This document shows, one piece after another, positions 33,294-41,677 of a stretch of 64,000 nucleotides of DNA. Within the stretch, counting starts at the first letter, position 1; every line of letters begins with the position of its first letter. The position numbers were made by a program, and so were the translations under genes. Source of the stretch: JAJRXR01 sp041987545 (GTDB taxonomy: Bacteria > Planctomycetota > Phycisphaerae > Phycisphaerales > UBA1924); the NCBI GenBank assembly GCA_041987545.1, contig JBHIWH010000006.1, positions 62,001 through 126,000 on the forward strand. The letters are read 5' to 3'. Under the pieces are notes generated by a model that worked only from the letters and a program-made list of their open reading frames with translations, did not search any database and was not told where the DNA came from.

Positions 33294-35132
33294 GTGTCGC
33301 GGACGATCTCGATTCTCGCATGGGTGGTGCTGGCGGTCGTGATCGCGGGCGCCGTCGTCGCCACGGCCCGAAGCGGAGTGGAGCCCGTCCGGGCCGGAAT
33401 GTCGGGCGTCTGGACCTCGGCCGACGTGTGCGCCCCCGGGTCCGCGAGCGAGCCCGCCGAGCCGGGCCTGCTCTCGTTCTTTACCGGTGGCGGGTCGTAC
33501 ATGCCCCGCACGCACTGCCTGGTCACGCAGGAGGGCGGCACGGACTGGCCGTGGGTGTGGGCGCTGCTCGGGCTGAACGCGGTCGTGATCGCCGGCTACA
33601 TGCGGATCTTCGTGTTCTGGCGGCGGGCGTACCTGAACGAGCAGCGTGGCGATCGCAACACGAAGCTCATGGATCTGGCGTGGATCTTCTTGTGGTGCGC
33701 CGTGTGCGGGTACGCCGCGTCCGTGGTGATGTTCTTCTGGCCCGCGTACCGTCTTCTCGCGCTCTGCCTTGTTCCTCTCGCGTTCTTCACGTGGAGGTTC
33801 GCCGGGAATCTCGACGACATGCGCGTGTCGCTCTCGGCCAAACGGCTGGAGCGCGAGCTCGAGGAGTCGCTTCGGGAGCGGAACGAGGAGCTCGAGCTCG
33901 CGGTCCTGGAGCGGACCGCGGAGCTGGAGATGGCCCGGGCCGAGGCCCAGGCGGCCAACGAGGCCAAGAGCGCGTTCGTGGCCAACATCAGCCACGAGAT
34001 CCGCACACCGATGGCCGCCATCCTCGGCTACTCCGAGCTGCTCGACGATCCGCGCGTGGGGCCGGATGAAATCGGAGAGACGGCCGCGACCATCCGGCGC
34101 AACGGCGAGCACCTGCTCGCGGTCATCAACGATGTCTTGGATCTCTCGAAGATCGAGTCCGGGCAGATGAACGTCGAGCGCGTCGAGTGCGATCCCTCGC
34201 GGATCGCCTCGGACGTGATCGGGCTGCTGTCCGATCGGGCGGCGCGGAAGGGGATCGATCTCCGGCTCGGCCTGGACGCCTCGACGCCGGCGTCGATCAC
34301 GACCGACCCGACTCGGCTTCGCCAGATCCTCTTCAACCTGGTGGGCAACGCCGTGAAGTTCACCGACGAGGGGCTGGTCCGGCTGGACGTCCGCGTTGAT
34401 CGCGCGGGCGACGCCGGGACGCTGGTCTGCCGCGTCCGCGACACGGGCATCGGCATGGACGACGGCCAGATGGGCCCGCTCTTCAGGCCGTTCCAGCAGG
34501 TCGACGGGACCATGACGCGACGATTCGGGGGGACCGGGCTCGGGCTCTCGATCTCGCGGTCTCTGGCCCGCCAGCTCGGGGGTGACATCGTCGTGACCAG
34601 CGCGCCGGGGATTGGATCCGAGTTCGTGGTGACCCTGGACGCGGGCCCGATCTCGGATGCTCCGGCGCCCGACCGGTGCCATCGGACGGTGGCGCCGGCC
34701 GCGCCCGGCTCCCGCCCCGCGATCGGGCCTCGGCTCACCGGGCGCGTCCTGCTCGTGGACGACGGCGAGGACAACCGCCGGCTGGCCCGGTTCCACCTCC
34801 AACGGGCGGGCCTCGACGTGGTGGAGGCGGCGGACGGGCGGGAGGCGCTCGGGCTGGTCGCCCAAGCGGCACGCGACGAGGCGATGTTCGACCTCGTGCT
34901 CATGGACATCCAGATGCCCGGGATCGACGGCCTGGAGGCGACGCGCCGGATCAAGTGCGATCACCCTGGCGTGCCCGTCATCGCACTGACCGCCCACGCG
35001 CTGCAGGACGCGATCGCGCAATGCCGGGACGCGGGGTGCGACGAGGCATTGACCAAGCCGTACGCCACTCCGGAGCTCCTGGAGATCTGCCGTCGCTGGG
35101 TGGAGACGGGCCGAGGCCGGCGCGCCGCCTGA
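33294..35132 (+). CDS. Hybrid sensor histidine kinase with receiver domain
   Basis: 612 residues. The GTG at 33294 follows GGAGGGG. Four membrane segments (about 5-25, 80-105, 120-140, 145-165) with a 55-residue outer loop after the first; a coiled coil (about 170-225); the phosphoacceptor FVANISHEIRTPMAA (His234); ATPase boxes ILFNLVGNAVKFTD, DTGIGMDDG and GGTGLGLSIS; a receiver domain from about 480 with VLLVDDGEDNRR, phosphoacceptor VLMDIQMPG (Asp538) and LTKPYA. No PAS or Hpt domain and no response regulator beside it, so it is an orphan. The signal is probably sensed in the membrane or outer loop. Confidence 0.92.
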   Translation: MSRTISILAWVVLAVVIAGAVVATARSGVEPVRAGMSGVWTSADVCAPGSASEPAEPGLLSFFTGGGSYMPRTHCLVTQEGGTDWPWVWALLGLNAVVIAGYMRIFVFWRRAYLNEQRGDRNTKLMDLAWIFLWCAVCGYAASVVMFFWPAYRLLALCLVPLAFFTWRFAGNLDDMRVSLSAKRLERELEESLRERNEELELAVLERTAELEMARAEAQAANEAKSAFVANISHEIRTPMAAILGYSELLDDPRVGPDEIGETAATIRRNGEHLLAVINDVLDLSKIESGQMNVERVECDPSRIASDVIGLLSDRAARKGIDLRLGLDASTPASITTDPTRLRQILFNLVGNAVKFTDEGLVRLDVRVDRAGDAGTLVCRVRDTGIGMDDGQMGPLFRPFQQVDGTMTRRFGGTGLGLSISRSLARQLGGDIVVTSAPGIGSEFVVTLDAGPISDAPAPDRCHRTVAPAAPGSRPAIGPRLTGRVLLVDDGEDNRRLARFHLQRAGLDVVEAADGREALGLVAQAARDEAMFDLVLMDIQMPGIDGLEATRRIKCDHPGVPVIALTAHALQDAIAQCRDAGCDEALTKPYATPELLEICRRWVETGRGRRAA

Positions 35133-35209
35133 TCGGAGCACCGGATCGGGCGTGGCCCGTGATCAACTACGATCCCCCGCCCGCGGCGGCGGGCGCGAGG
35201 AGGATTTCG

Positions 35210-36448
35210 ATGGCGTTCGATCCCAGCGAGGCCTTCGCCAACTCCCGGCATGAGTTCGGGGAGCACGGCGGTGTCAACATGTCCATCGAGGCCTCCACGA
35301 CGTTCACCGTCATGGAGGCGGGCGTCATGCCCGAGATCTTCCAGGGCCGCCTCGGCCCCGAGGAGCAGGCGGCCAGCGCCGGCGGGTGCTACCTCTACTC
35401 CCGCCACTTCAACCCGACCGTCTACGTCCTGGGCCGGGGGATCGCCGCGATCGAGAACGCCGAGGCCGGGTACTGCACGTCGTCGGGCATGGGTGCGATC
35501 GCCGCGACGGCGATGCAACTCTGCTCGCCGGGGGACGAGGTGGTCTGCTCGAACGCGGTGTACGGCGGGACGTTTGCGCTGTTCAAGGAGTTCCTGCCCG
35601 CGAAGATGGGGCTGCGTGTCCGGTTCGTGGACATGGGCGATCTCGACGCGGTCGAGCGGGCGATGACCGACCGGACCAGGCTGGTCTACACCGAGTCGAT
35701 CTCGAACCCGACGATGGTCGTCTCGGACATCCCGCGCCTGGGCGAGATGGCCCGCGCACGGGGCGCCGCCCTGGTCGTGGACAACACGTTCAGCCCGATG
35801 GTCGTCAGCCCGATCACGCTGGGCGCCGACGTCGTGGTGCACTCGATCACGAAGTTCATCAGCGGGGGCAGCGACATCGTCGCCGGGGCGATCTGCGGCT
35901 CGCGCGAGTTCATCAAGAGCCTGATGGACCTGCACATGGGCGCGCTCATGCTGCTCGGGCCGACGATGGACCCGCAGACCGCGTTCCAGCTCTCGCTCCG
36001 CCTGCCGCACCTGGGCCTGCGGATGCGCGAGCACGGGCTCCGGGCGATGGAGTTCGCCAGACGACTCGAGCGGCTCGGGCTCGACGTCCGGTACCCGGGC
36101 CTGGAGTCGGACCCCCAGCACGGGCTGCTGGCCTCGCTGGCCAACCAGGGCTACGGGTTCGGCGGGCTGTTCACGCTCGATGCTGGCTCCACCGAGAGGG
36201 CGGGCGAGCTGATGACGATCCTGCAGAACACGCACGAGTTCGGGTACATGGCCGTCAGCCTCGGCTACTTCGACACCCTGATGAGCTGCTCGGCGAGCAC
36301 GACCTCCAGCGAGCTGGGCGACGAGGACCTCGAGGCCGCCGGCATCGCGCCCGGGCTCGTCCGCATCTCCATCGGGTACACCGGGACGCTCGAGCAGCGC
36401 TGGTCGCAGTTCGAGTCCGCGCTGCGCGAGGTCGGGCTGCTGGGCTGA
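35210..36448 (+). CDS. Cys/Met-metabolism PLP enzyme (gamma-lyase / synthase group)
   Basis: 412 residues behind GCGAGGAGG. The PLP fold is shown by TSSGMGAIAATAM, NAVYGGTFALF, YTESISNPTMVVSDIP, VVDNTFSPMV and the Schiff-base lysine VVHSITKFISGGSD (Lys215). The C-terminal VRISIGYTG supplies the carboxylate-binding Arg. Members act as cystathionine gamma-synthase/lyase, methionine gamma-lyase or O-acetylhomoserine sulfhydrylase; the sequence places it in this group but does not fix the reaction. The longer frame upstream overlaps the kinase and was rejected. No partner gene adjoins it. Confidence 0.85.
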   Translation: MAFDPSEAFANSRHEFGEHGGVNMSIEASTTFTVMEAGVMPEIFQGRLGPEEQAASAGGCYLYSRHFNPTVYVLGRGIAAIENAEAGYCTSSGMGAIAATAMQLCSPGDEVVCSNAVYGGTFALFKEFLPAKMGLRVRFVDMGDLDAVERAMTDRTRLVYTESISNPTMVVSDIPRLGEMARARGAALVVDNTFSPMVVSPITLGADVVVHSITKFISGGSDIVAGAICGSREFIKSLMDLHMGALMLLGPTMDPQTAFQLSLRLPHLGLRMREHGLRAMEFARRLERLGLDVRYPGLESDPQHGLLASLANQGYGFGGLFTLDAGSTERAGELMTILQNTHEFGYMAVSLGYFDTLMSCSASTTSSELGDEDLEAAGIAPGLVRISIGYTGTLEQRWSQFESALREVGLLG

Positions 36449-36453
36449 GCGGG

Positions 36454-37554
36454 TCAGCCGCCGAAGAGTTCGAGCTGGGGCGGGCTCGTGTCCATCGGCT
36501 CGAGGGAGGGCATGGCCCGGTCGAGGCCGTGGCGTCTGGCGAAGACGCGGTACGTCGAGCGGATCTGGTCGGCGATGGGCCCCTCGCCCCGGCCGCGCAC
36601 GCCGAATCGGGCGTCGTAGAGCGCCCCGCCCCTCGTCTGGCGGATGAGCGACTCGACGTGGGACGCCCGGTCTGGGTAGTGGCGCCCGAGCCAGTCGAGG
36701 AACACGTCCTTGAGTTGGTGGGGCAGGCGGAGCAGGACCGTGCCGGCGCTGGTCGCGCCCGCCTCGGCGGCCGCCCCCAGGATCGCGGGGACCTCCCGGT
36801 CGTTGAGGCCGGGGATCACCGGGGCGACCATCACGCGGGTGGGCACGCCCGCGTCGCTCAGGCGCCGGATCGTCTCCAGCCGGTCCCGCGGGCTCGAGGC
36901 CCGCGGCTCCATCCTGTGCGAGAGCTCGTTGTCCAGGCTCGTGACGCTGATGTTCGCCTGCGCCTTGCCGCGGCGGGCCATGTCGGCCAGCAGGTCCAGG
37001 TCCCGCAGGATCATCCGGTTCTTGGTGATCAGCGCGACGGGCTGGCCCAGCTCGCGCATGACCTCGATGCAGCCCCTGGTGACGCGCAGCCCGCGCTCGA
37101 TCGGCTGGTACGGGTCGGTGACGCCGCTCATCACGATCGGGTTGCCCGCCCAGCCGCGTCTCGCGAGCGCCCGCCGGAGCAGCTCCGGCGCGTCCCGCTT
37201 GGCGTGGATCTTGGTCTCGAAATCGATGCCGCAGCTCAGGCCCAGGTACTCGTGCCCGGGCCGGGCATAGCAGTACACGCACCCGTGCTCGCACCCGCGG
37301 TATGGGTTGACGCTCCACGACAAGCCCAGGTCGGGCGAGTCGATCTTGTTGAGGATCGACCGCGTCGCGTCCTCGATGATGGCCGTGGGCAGCCGCGGGC
37401 CCGCCGGCGCCTCGGCCGCCATCTCGTCCAGGGCGTCGCCCTCGATGCTGAGCGAGACCGAGTCGAATCGGCTCAACGGGTTGAGCCCGGCGCCCCGCCC
37501 CCGGGCGCCGCGGGTCCCCGCCGATGAGGTCTGGCTGGACGCGGGACGTTCCAT
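36454..37554 (-). CDS. PA0069-family radical SAM protein
   Basis: 366 residues. The cluster motif is YRGCEHGCVYCYARP, followed by HEYLGLSCGIDFETKI, a combination that identifies the PA0069/SplB-like group. GVTDPYQPIE, RVTRGCIEVM, ANISVTSLDNELSHRMEPRA and the glycine-rich VIPGLND continue the barrel. The activity of the group is not established; some relatives act on DNA photoproducts. The ATG at 37554 has a TATGAT box 5 bases upstream, near-consensus, and no Shine-Dalgarno. Convergent with the PLP enzyme gene at a 5-base gap. Confidence 0.88.
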   Translation of the reverse strand: MERPASSQTSSAGTRGARGRGAGLNPLSRFDSVSLSIEGDALDEMAAEAPAGPRLPTAIIEDATRSILNKIDSPDLGLSWSVNPYRGCEHGCVYCYARPGHEYLGLSCGIDFETKIHAKRDAPELLRRALARRGWAGNPIVMSGVTDPYQPIERGLRVTRGCIEVMRELGQPVALITKNRMILRDLDLLADMARRGKAQANISVTSLDNELSHRMEPRASSPRDRLETIRRLSDAGVPTRVMVAPVIPGLNDREVPAILGAAAEAGATSAGTVLLRLPHQLKDVFLDWLGRHYPDRASHVESLIRQTRGGALYDARFGVRGRGEGPIADQIRSTYRVFARRHGLDRAMPSLEPMDTSPPQLELFGG

Positions 37555-37559
37555 AGCCA

Positions 37560-37565
37560 ATCATA
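37560..37565 (-). promoter_or_regulatory. -10 box TATGAT before PA0069-type gene
   Basis: On the minus strand TATGAT lies 5 bases before the ATG at 37554, the best -10 match among the leaderless-type starts here. Confidence 0.5.
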
Positions 37566-37718
37566 TACCAAACACGCGAGGCCAGCCAGGCGCAAGGTGA
37601 GGGTTGGCCACGGCTTGCGGGGGGTGTGGATGGCGCTCAATCGGGGCCCGGCGTGTTGGTGGGCGTCCCGGGCGCCGATACAGTTCTCAAGCGGGCCGAT
37701 CGGGCCCGACGAGCCGCG

Positions 37719-38258
37719 ATGGAAGAGACCGACACATCCACCGCCGAGCCCCCCGAGCCGAGCCCCGGGGGGCGCCCCGGGGTGACGATCGACCTGATCG
37801 ACACGGGCGAGCGACTCGACGCGCGGAAGCGCGCGTGGGTTGTCGATCACGCCGCCCGCGCCATCGAGCCGCTGGAGACGACCGGCGAAGTCCGCGTCCG
37901 TGTCGTCGGCGATGACGAGATGGCCCGCGAGCACGCGACGCACAAGGGCGTGCCCGGCACGACCGACGTGCTGACGTTCGACCTGTCCGACGAGGGCGGT
38001 GAGCTGGACGTGGATCTGCTCGTTTGCGCCGACGTGGCCGCGAGGCGTGCCAAGGAACTGGGGCACACGCCCGAGCGGGAGCTGGTGCTGTACGTCGTGC
38101 ACGGCGTGCTCCACTGCGCCGGGTACGACGACGCGGACGAGGCGTCGGCCGACGCGATGCACGCCAGAGAGGACGAGCTGCTCGAGCGGGCCGGCGTGGG
38201 GGCGACGTTCGCCCCGCGGCCGCGACGCGACGGGCGCCCGGGGGAACAGTCGAGTTGA
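37719..38258 (+). CDS. ybeY: Endoribonuclease YbeY (rRNA maturation factor)
   Basis: 179 residues. The zinc motif appears as VVHGVLHCAGYDDAD, where the last ligand position is Asp instead of the common His, as I recall for other planctomycetes and actinobacteria. GTTDVLTFDLSD is the other conserved stretch. It acts in 16S rRNA processing and ribosome quality control. The ATG at 37719 was preferred because the upstream extension is unlike YbeY. The following CBS-domain gene overlaps by 4 bases, the usual ybeY-corC neighbourhood. Confidence 0.9.
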   Translation: MEETDTSTAEPPEPSPGGRPGVTIDLIDTGERLDARKRAWVVDHAARAIEPLETTGEVRVRVVGDDEMAREHATHKGVPGTTDVLTFDLSDEGGELDVDLLVCADVAARRAKELGHTPERELVLYVVHGVLHCAGYDDADEASADAMHAREDELLERAGVGATFAPRPRRDGRPGEQSS

Positions 38259-39595
38259 ACGCGACGCTCTGGTTCGTGATCGCGCTCTCGGCCCTGATCC
38301 TGGGCGCGGTGTTCGCGTCCGTCAGCCACTCGCTGCGGCACATGTCCAGGTCCCGCCTGGAGACGCTCGCCGAGCGCGGCAAGAACCCCGCGATGCTCGC
38401 GCGTGTCCGGGCGATCCTCGACGACGTCGAGGGGCACGAGGCCGTCGTCGCCCTGCCGCGCGTCGCGTGCCACCTGGTCAGCGTGGTTGCGGCGGTGCTC
38501 TGGATCGCCGCCCTGACGGGCGTGGACGACCCCACCTGGGTCGAGCGCGTCGCGGGGCTGGGCGTCGCCTCGGTCGCGGTCTGGCTGCTGGGCGTGGTGA
38601 TCCCGTACTCGATCGCCGAGCACGCGGGCGAGCGGACGGTCCTCTCGGCCTCGCGTGCCGTGAGGGCGTGGTACCTGCTGCTGACGCCCGCGCGCGGGCT
38701 GGTCCGCTTCATCGACGAGGTGGTCAGGCGACTGGCGGGCTCGGAGGCCCGGGACGAGCACGAGGAGATCGAGGCCGAGCTGCTGCAGGTCGTCGAGGAG
38801 GGCGAGCGGGGCGGGCGCCTGGACGAGACCGAGCGGGACATGATCGAGGCGGTGGTCGAGTTCCGTTCCACGACGGCCGAGCAGGTGATGACCCCGCGGA
38901 CCGAGGTGGACGCGCTCGAGTACACCGACGACCGGGACGAGGCGATGCGGTTCATCGACGAGCACGGGCACTCGCGGGTGCCCGTCTACGAGGAGAGCCT
39001 CGACAAGGTCGTGGGCATCCTGTACGCCAAGGACCTGCTCCGCTGGATCGTCAACCACGAGGGCAACGGCAAGAGGTTCAACCTCGGGGACATCCTCCGC
39101 CCGGCGGTGTTCATCCCGGAGTCCAAGACCGTCCGCGAGCTGCTGGCCGAGCTGTTGGCGGCCAAGGTGCACATCGCGGTCGTCGCCGACGAGTACGGCG
39201 GGACGGCGGGGCTGGTCACGATCGAGGACATCGTCGAGGAGGTCTTCGGCGAGATCCAGGACGAGTACGAGGACGAGGAGGACGAGCGCGAGATCGAGCT
39301 CGACGCCGGCTCCAAGTCCGCCGCCATCGACGCCCGCTTCCACATCGACGACGCCAACGACGAGCTGGAGGACCTTGGCCTCGAGCTTCCCGAGTCCGAC
39401 GAGTACGACACCGTCGGCGGGTTCGTCGTCGTGACGCTGGGGCGCATCCCCGAGCCGGGCGAGGAGTTCGCCCACGAGGGCGTGCACGTGACGATCCTGG
39501 AGGCCGAGCCGACGCGGGTGGTCCGGGTGCGGGTCGAGCCCTCGCGCGTGGACGCCGCGGCGCCCGCGACCGACGAGGCCGAGCCGGGCAAGTGA
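38255..39595 (+). CDS. CNNM/CorC-type membrane CBS-domain protein
   Basis: 446 residues from a TTG in a TTGA overlap with ybeY; no ATG or GTG fits before the first membrane helix (LWFVIALSALILGAVF). The first 170 residues form a DUF21 membrane domain with three to four helices. Then EEGERGGRLDETERDMIEAV, VMTPRTEVDAL, two CBS repeats (about 215-340) with HSRVPVYEE and EYGGTAGLVTIEDIVEEVFG, and a CorC/HlyC domain (345-430). These proteins are linked to Mg/Co homeostasis. The acidic run DEYEDEEDEREIE is longer than usual. Confidence 0.9.
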   Translation: MNATLWFVIALSALILGAVFASVSHSLRHMSRSRLETLAERGKNPAMLARVRAILDDVEGHEAVVALPRVACHLVSVVAAVLWIAALTGVDDPTWVERVAGLGVASVAVWLLGVVIPYSIAEHAGERTVLSASRAVRAWYLLLTPARGLVRFIDEVVRRLAGSEARDEHEEIEAELLQVVEEGERGGRLDETERDMIEAVVEFRSTTAEQVMTPRTEVDALEYTDDRDEAMRFIDEHGHSRVPVYEESLDKVVGILYAKDLLRWIVNHEGNGKRFNLGDILRPAVFIPESKTVRELLAELLAAKVHIAVVADEYGGTAGLVTIEDIVEEVFGEIQDEYEDEEDEREIELDAGSKSAAIDARFHIDDANDELEDLGLELPESDEYDTVGGFVVVTLGRIPEPGEEFAHEGVHVTILEAEPTRVVRVRVEPSRVDAAAPATDEAEPGK

Positions 39596-39611
39596 GCACG
39601 CCCGGCGCGGG

Positions 39612-39617
39612 TACGAT
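39612..39617 (+). promoter_or_regulatory. -10-like box TACGAT before cysS
   Basis: TACGAT is 6 bases from the GTG at 39624; no Shine-Dalgarno lies between. Confidence 0.4.
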
Positions 39618-39623
39618 CCGGGC

Positions 39624-41216
39624 GTGAGCGAGCCACACACCCCGCCCCTGCGTCTGTACAACACGCTGAGCAAGCAGATCGAGCCGGTCACGCCCGCGGA
39701 CCCGTCCCGGGTGACGTTCTACACGTGCGGGCCGACGGTCTACGACGACGCGCACATCGGGAACTTCCGCTCCTTCCTGGCCGCCGACCTGCTCAGGCGG
39801 TTCCTGGAGAGCCCGCTGTGCACGCTCACCGGTGACGACGGGAGGGCCCACGCCGGCCCCCGGCAGGTCGTGCACGTGATGAACATCACGGACGTCGGGC
39901 ACATGACCGACGACGACTCGGCGGACGGCTCGGGCGAGGACAAGATGGCGGTCGCGGGGCGGCGGATCGCCGAGGCCAAGAAGTCGGGCACGCTGCCCGC
40001 GGGCGCCGACGTGGATCCGAACGACCCGGTCGCGATCGCCCGGTTCTACGAGGCCCGTTTCAAGGACGACGGCCGGAAGCTGGGGCTGAAGGTCGCGATC
40101 GAGGCCCAGGACGACCCGAGCCTGATGCCCCGGGCGACGGCGAGCATCGAGGGCATGAAGTCGATGATCGAGTCGCTCGCCGAGCGCGGCTTCGCGTACG
40201 CCGCGGGCGACGCGGTGTACTTCGACGTCCAGAAATACGAGTCCTACGGCCGGCTCTCGGGCAACACGCTCGACAAGCTCCGCGGCGGCGCGGGCGGACG
40301 CGTCTCCGACGAGAACCAGGCGAGCAAGCGACACCCCGCGGATTTTCTCCTATGGAAGGCGGACAGCAAACACCTGATGCGCTGGCCTGGGCCGACGATC
40401 GGCGGCAAGCCCGTCGGCGAGGGCTACCCGGGCTGGCACATCGAGTGCTCGGTGATGAGCCTGGACAGGCTCGACCCCGAGCGGACTCGGTCCGAGATCG
40501 ACCTGCACTCGGGCGGCGAGGACAACATCTTCCCGCACCACGAGTGCGAGCGGGCCCAGTCGTGCGCCGCGACGGGCGCCGAGCGCTTCGCCCGCCACTG
40601 GTTCCACCCGCGGTTCCTGATGGTCGAGGGCGCGAAGATGTCCAAGAGCAGGGGGACGTTCTTCACGGCCCGGGACCTGTTCGCCCAGGGCCACGAGCCG
40701 GCCGCGGTGCGCCTGGAGCTGATCAAGACGCACTACCGGTCGAACGCGGATTTCTCGATGCAGGGGCTGAAGGACTCGGCGAGGCAGGTCGAGCGGTGGC
40801 GGAGGTTCGCCGAGGCGGGCGCGGAGGGTCCACCGGGCGGGCCGAACGAGGCGGTTCGCGCCGAGTTCGCCGCGGCGATGGCCGAGGACCTGAACATCGC
40901 GGGCGCGATCGGCGCGATCAACAAGTGGATAGGGGCGACCGAAACGCCGAGCAAAGCGGACACGGAGCTGATGCGCGAGTTTGACGCCGTCCTCGGCGTG
41001 CTCTCGCTCGAGCGAGCCGAGTCCACCGCCACCGAGATCGGCGTCTACCAGGGCGTCGATCCCTCGCCCGAGGTCGAAGAGAAGCTCGCCGCCCGGGCCG
41101 CGGCCCGCAAGGCAAAGGACTTCGCCGCCGCCGATGCGATCCGAGACGAACTGACCGCGATGGGCTTGGCGATCAAGGACGTTGCCGGTGGGAAAGTTGA
41201 GGTCAGCAGGGCGTGA
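39624..41216 (+). CDS. cysS: Cysteinyl-tRNA synthetase
   Basis: 530 residues. Class I synthetase: FYTCGPTVYDDAHIGNFRSF contains the zinc cysteine and the HIGH-like HIGN; WHIECSVMS and DLHSGGEDNIFPHHECE give the zinc site and tRNA-Cys signature; GAKMSKSRGTF is KMSKS. The C-terminal helical bundle (DALR-like) follows. An insert around 65-95 (TGDDGRAHAGPRQ, DDDSADGSGEDKM) makes it longer than most. The stop codon TGA at 41214-41216 lies within the left inverted repeat of the next element, so the last residues may have been altered by the insertion. Confidence 0.94.
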   Translation: MSEPHTPPLRLYNTLSKQIEPVTPADPSRVTFYTCGPTVYDDAHIGNFRSFLAADLLRRFLESPLCTLTGDDGRAHAGPRQVVHVMNITDVGHMTDDDSADGSGEDKMAVAGRRIAEAKKSGTLPAGADVDPNDPVAIARFYEARFKDDGRKLGLKVAIEAQDDPSLMPRATASIEGMKSMIESLAERGFAYAAGDAVYFDVQKYESYGRLSGNTLDKLRGGAGGRVSDENQASKRHPADFLLWKADSKHLMRWPGPTIGGKPVGEGYPGWHIECSVMSLDRLDPERTRSEIDLHSGGEDNIFPHHECERAQSCAATGAERFARHWFHPRFLMVEGAKMSKSRGTFFTARDLFAQGHEPAAVRLELIKTHYRSNADFSMQGLKDSARQVERWRRFAEAGAEGPPGGPNEAVRAEFAAAMAEDLNIAGAIGAINKWIGATETPSKADTELMREFDAVLGVLSLERAESTATEIGVYQGVDPSPEVEEKLAARAAARKAKDFAAADAIRDELTAMGLAIKDVAGGKVEVSRA

Positions 41217-41247
41217 AGTCGGCAGATCGGCAGGTCGGCAGATCGGG
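41212..41247 (+). repeat. Left inverted repeat of the cassette
   Basis: It is built from a GTCGGCAG(A/G)TCG motif repeated in tandem and ends in CGGCAGATCGGG. Its reverse complement matches 41629-41664 at 32 of 36 positions. Confidence 0.75.
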
Positions 41248-41256
41248 GGGGACACG

Positions 41257-41628
41257 ATGGGCGGGTCGATCAAGTCGTACCGGGACCTTGAGGTCTGGCA
41301 GGTCTCGATCGAACTCGCGGAGCTGTGCTACCGGGTGACCGCCGAGTTCCCGACCGAGGAGCGGTACGGGCTGACGTCGCAGATGCGCCGCTGCTCGGTC
41401 TCGATCGCGTCCAACATCGCCGAGGGCTACGGGCGTGAGTCGCGGCAGGACTATGTCCGGTTCCTCCGGGTCTCGCAGGGGAGCGTGAAGGAGCTGGAGA
41501 CGCAGGCCGTGATCGCCCAGCGTGTGGGGTTCCTCGGCGCCGACGAGGCCGAGGCCCTCCTGATCGAGTGCGACCGGGTCGGTCGGATGCTCTACGCCCT
41601 CACGAGGGCCCTGAACGCCTCCTCCTAA
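41257..41628 (+). CDS. Four-helix bundle protein (S23 / 23S-rRNA-IVS family)
   Basis: 123 residues. SIKSYRDLEVWQVSIELAE, LTSQMRRCSVSIASNIAEGY and the following helix with RFLRVSQGSVKELETQ are the signature of the small four-helix proteins that are also encoded in 23S rRNA intervening sequences and near retroelements (Avd-like). They are basic, form pentamers in solved relatives, and probably bind nucleic acid; function here is unknown. The ATG at 41257 excludes an N-terminal extension read from the flanking repeat. It has its own bounded cassette. Confidence 0.85.
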   Translation: MGGSIKSYRDLEVWQVSIELAELCYRVTAEFPTEERYGLTSQMRRCSVSIASNIAEGYGRESRQDYVRFLRVSQGSVKELETQAVIAQRVGFLGADEAEALLIECDRVGRMLYALTRALNASS

Positions 41629-41664
41629 CCCGATCTGCCGACCTCACGACCTGCCGACCTCACG
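41629..41664 (-). repeat. Right inverted repeat of the cassette
   Basis: It begins CCCGATCTGCCGACCTCACG immediately after the TAA of the four-helix gene. The four mismatches with the left copy lie in its inner and middle part, so the terminal CGTGA and GATCGGG parts are conserved. Confidence 0.75.
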
Positions 41665-41670
41665 TACCAT
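41665..41670 (+). promoter_or_regulatory. -10-like box TACCAT
   Basis: TACCAT touches the right inverted repeat and lies 7 bases (TCCCCCC) before the ATG at 41678; no Shine-Dalgarno. Confidence 0.4.
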
Positions 41671-41677
41671 TCCCCCC

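Larger units (their letters stand above)
41212..41664 (+). mobile_element. Four-helix-bundle gene cassette with 36-bp inverted repeats
   Basis: The four-helix-bundle gene is enclosed by 36-base imperfect inverted repeats (32 of 36 positions match). The left one contains the cysS stop codon; the right one begins at the base after the gene's own stop and ends directly before the -10 box of the next gene. The unit thus fits between cysS and the LptG-type gene with no spare sequence. No transposase is inside; mobility would need one in trans. That it moves is inference. Confidence 0.6.

Noticed and set aside
34961..37564. Open frame of 867 codons on the minus strand
   Set aside because: It covers the PLP enzyme and the PA0069-type gene in the wrong frame; its text is Arg/Pro/Ala-rich and shows no domain.
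37719..38258. YbeY zinc motif ending in Asp instead of His
   Set aside because: Looked like a lost ligand, but I recall GYDD-type endings in several phyla, so it is probably a normal variant.
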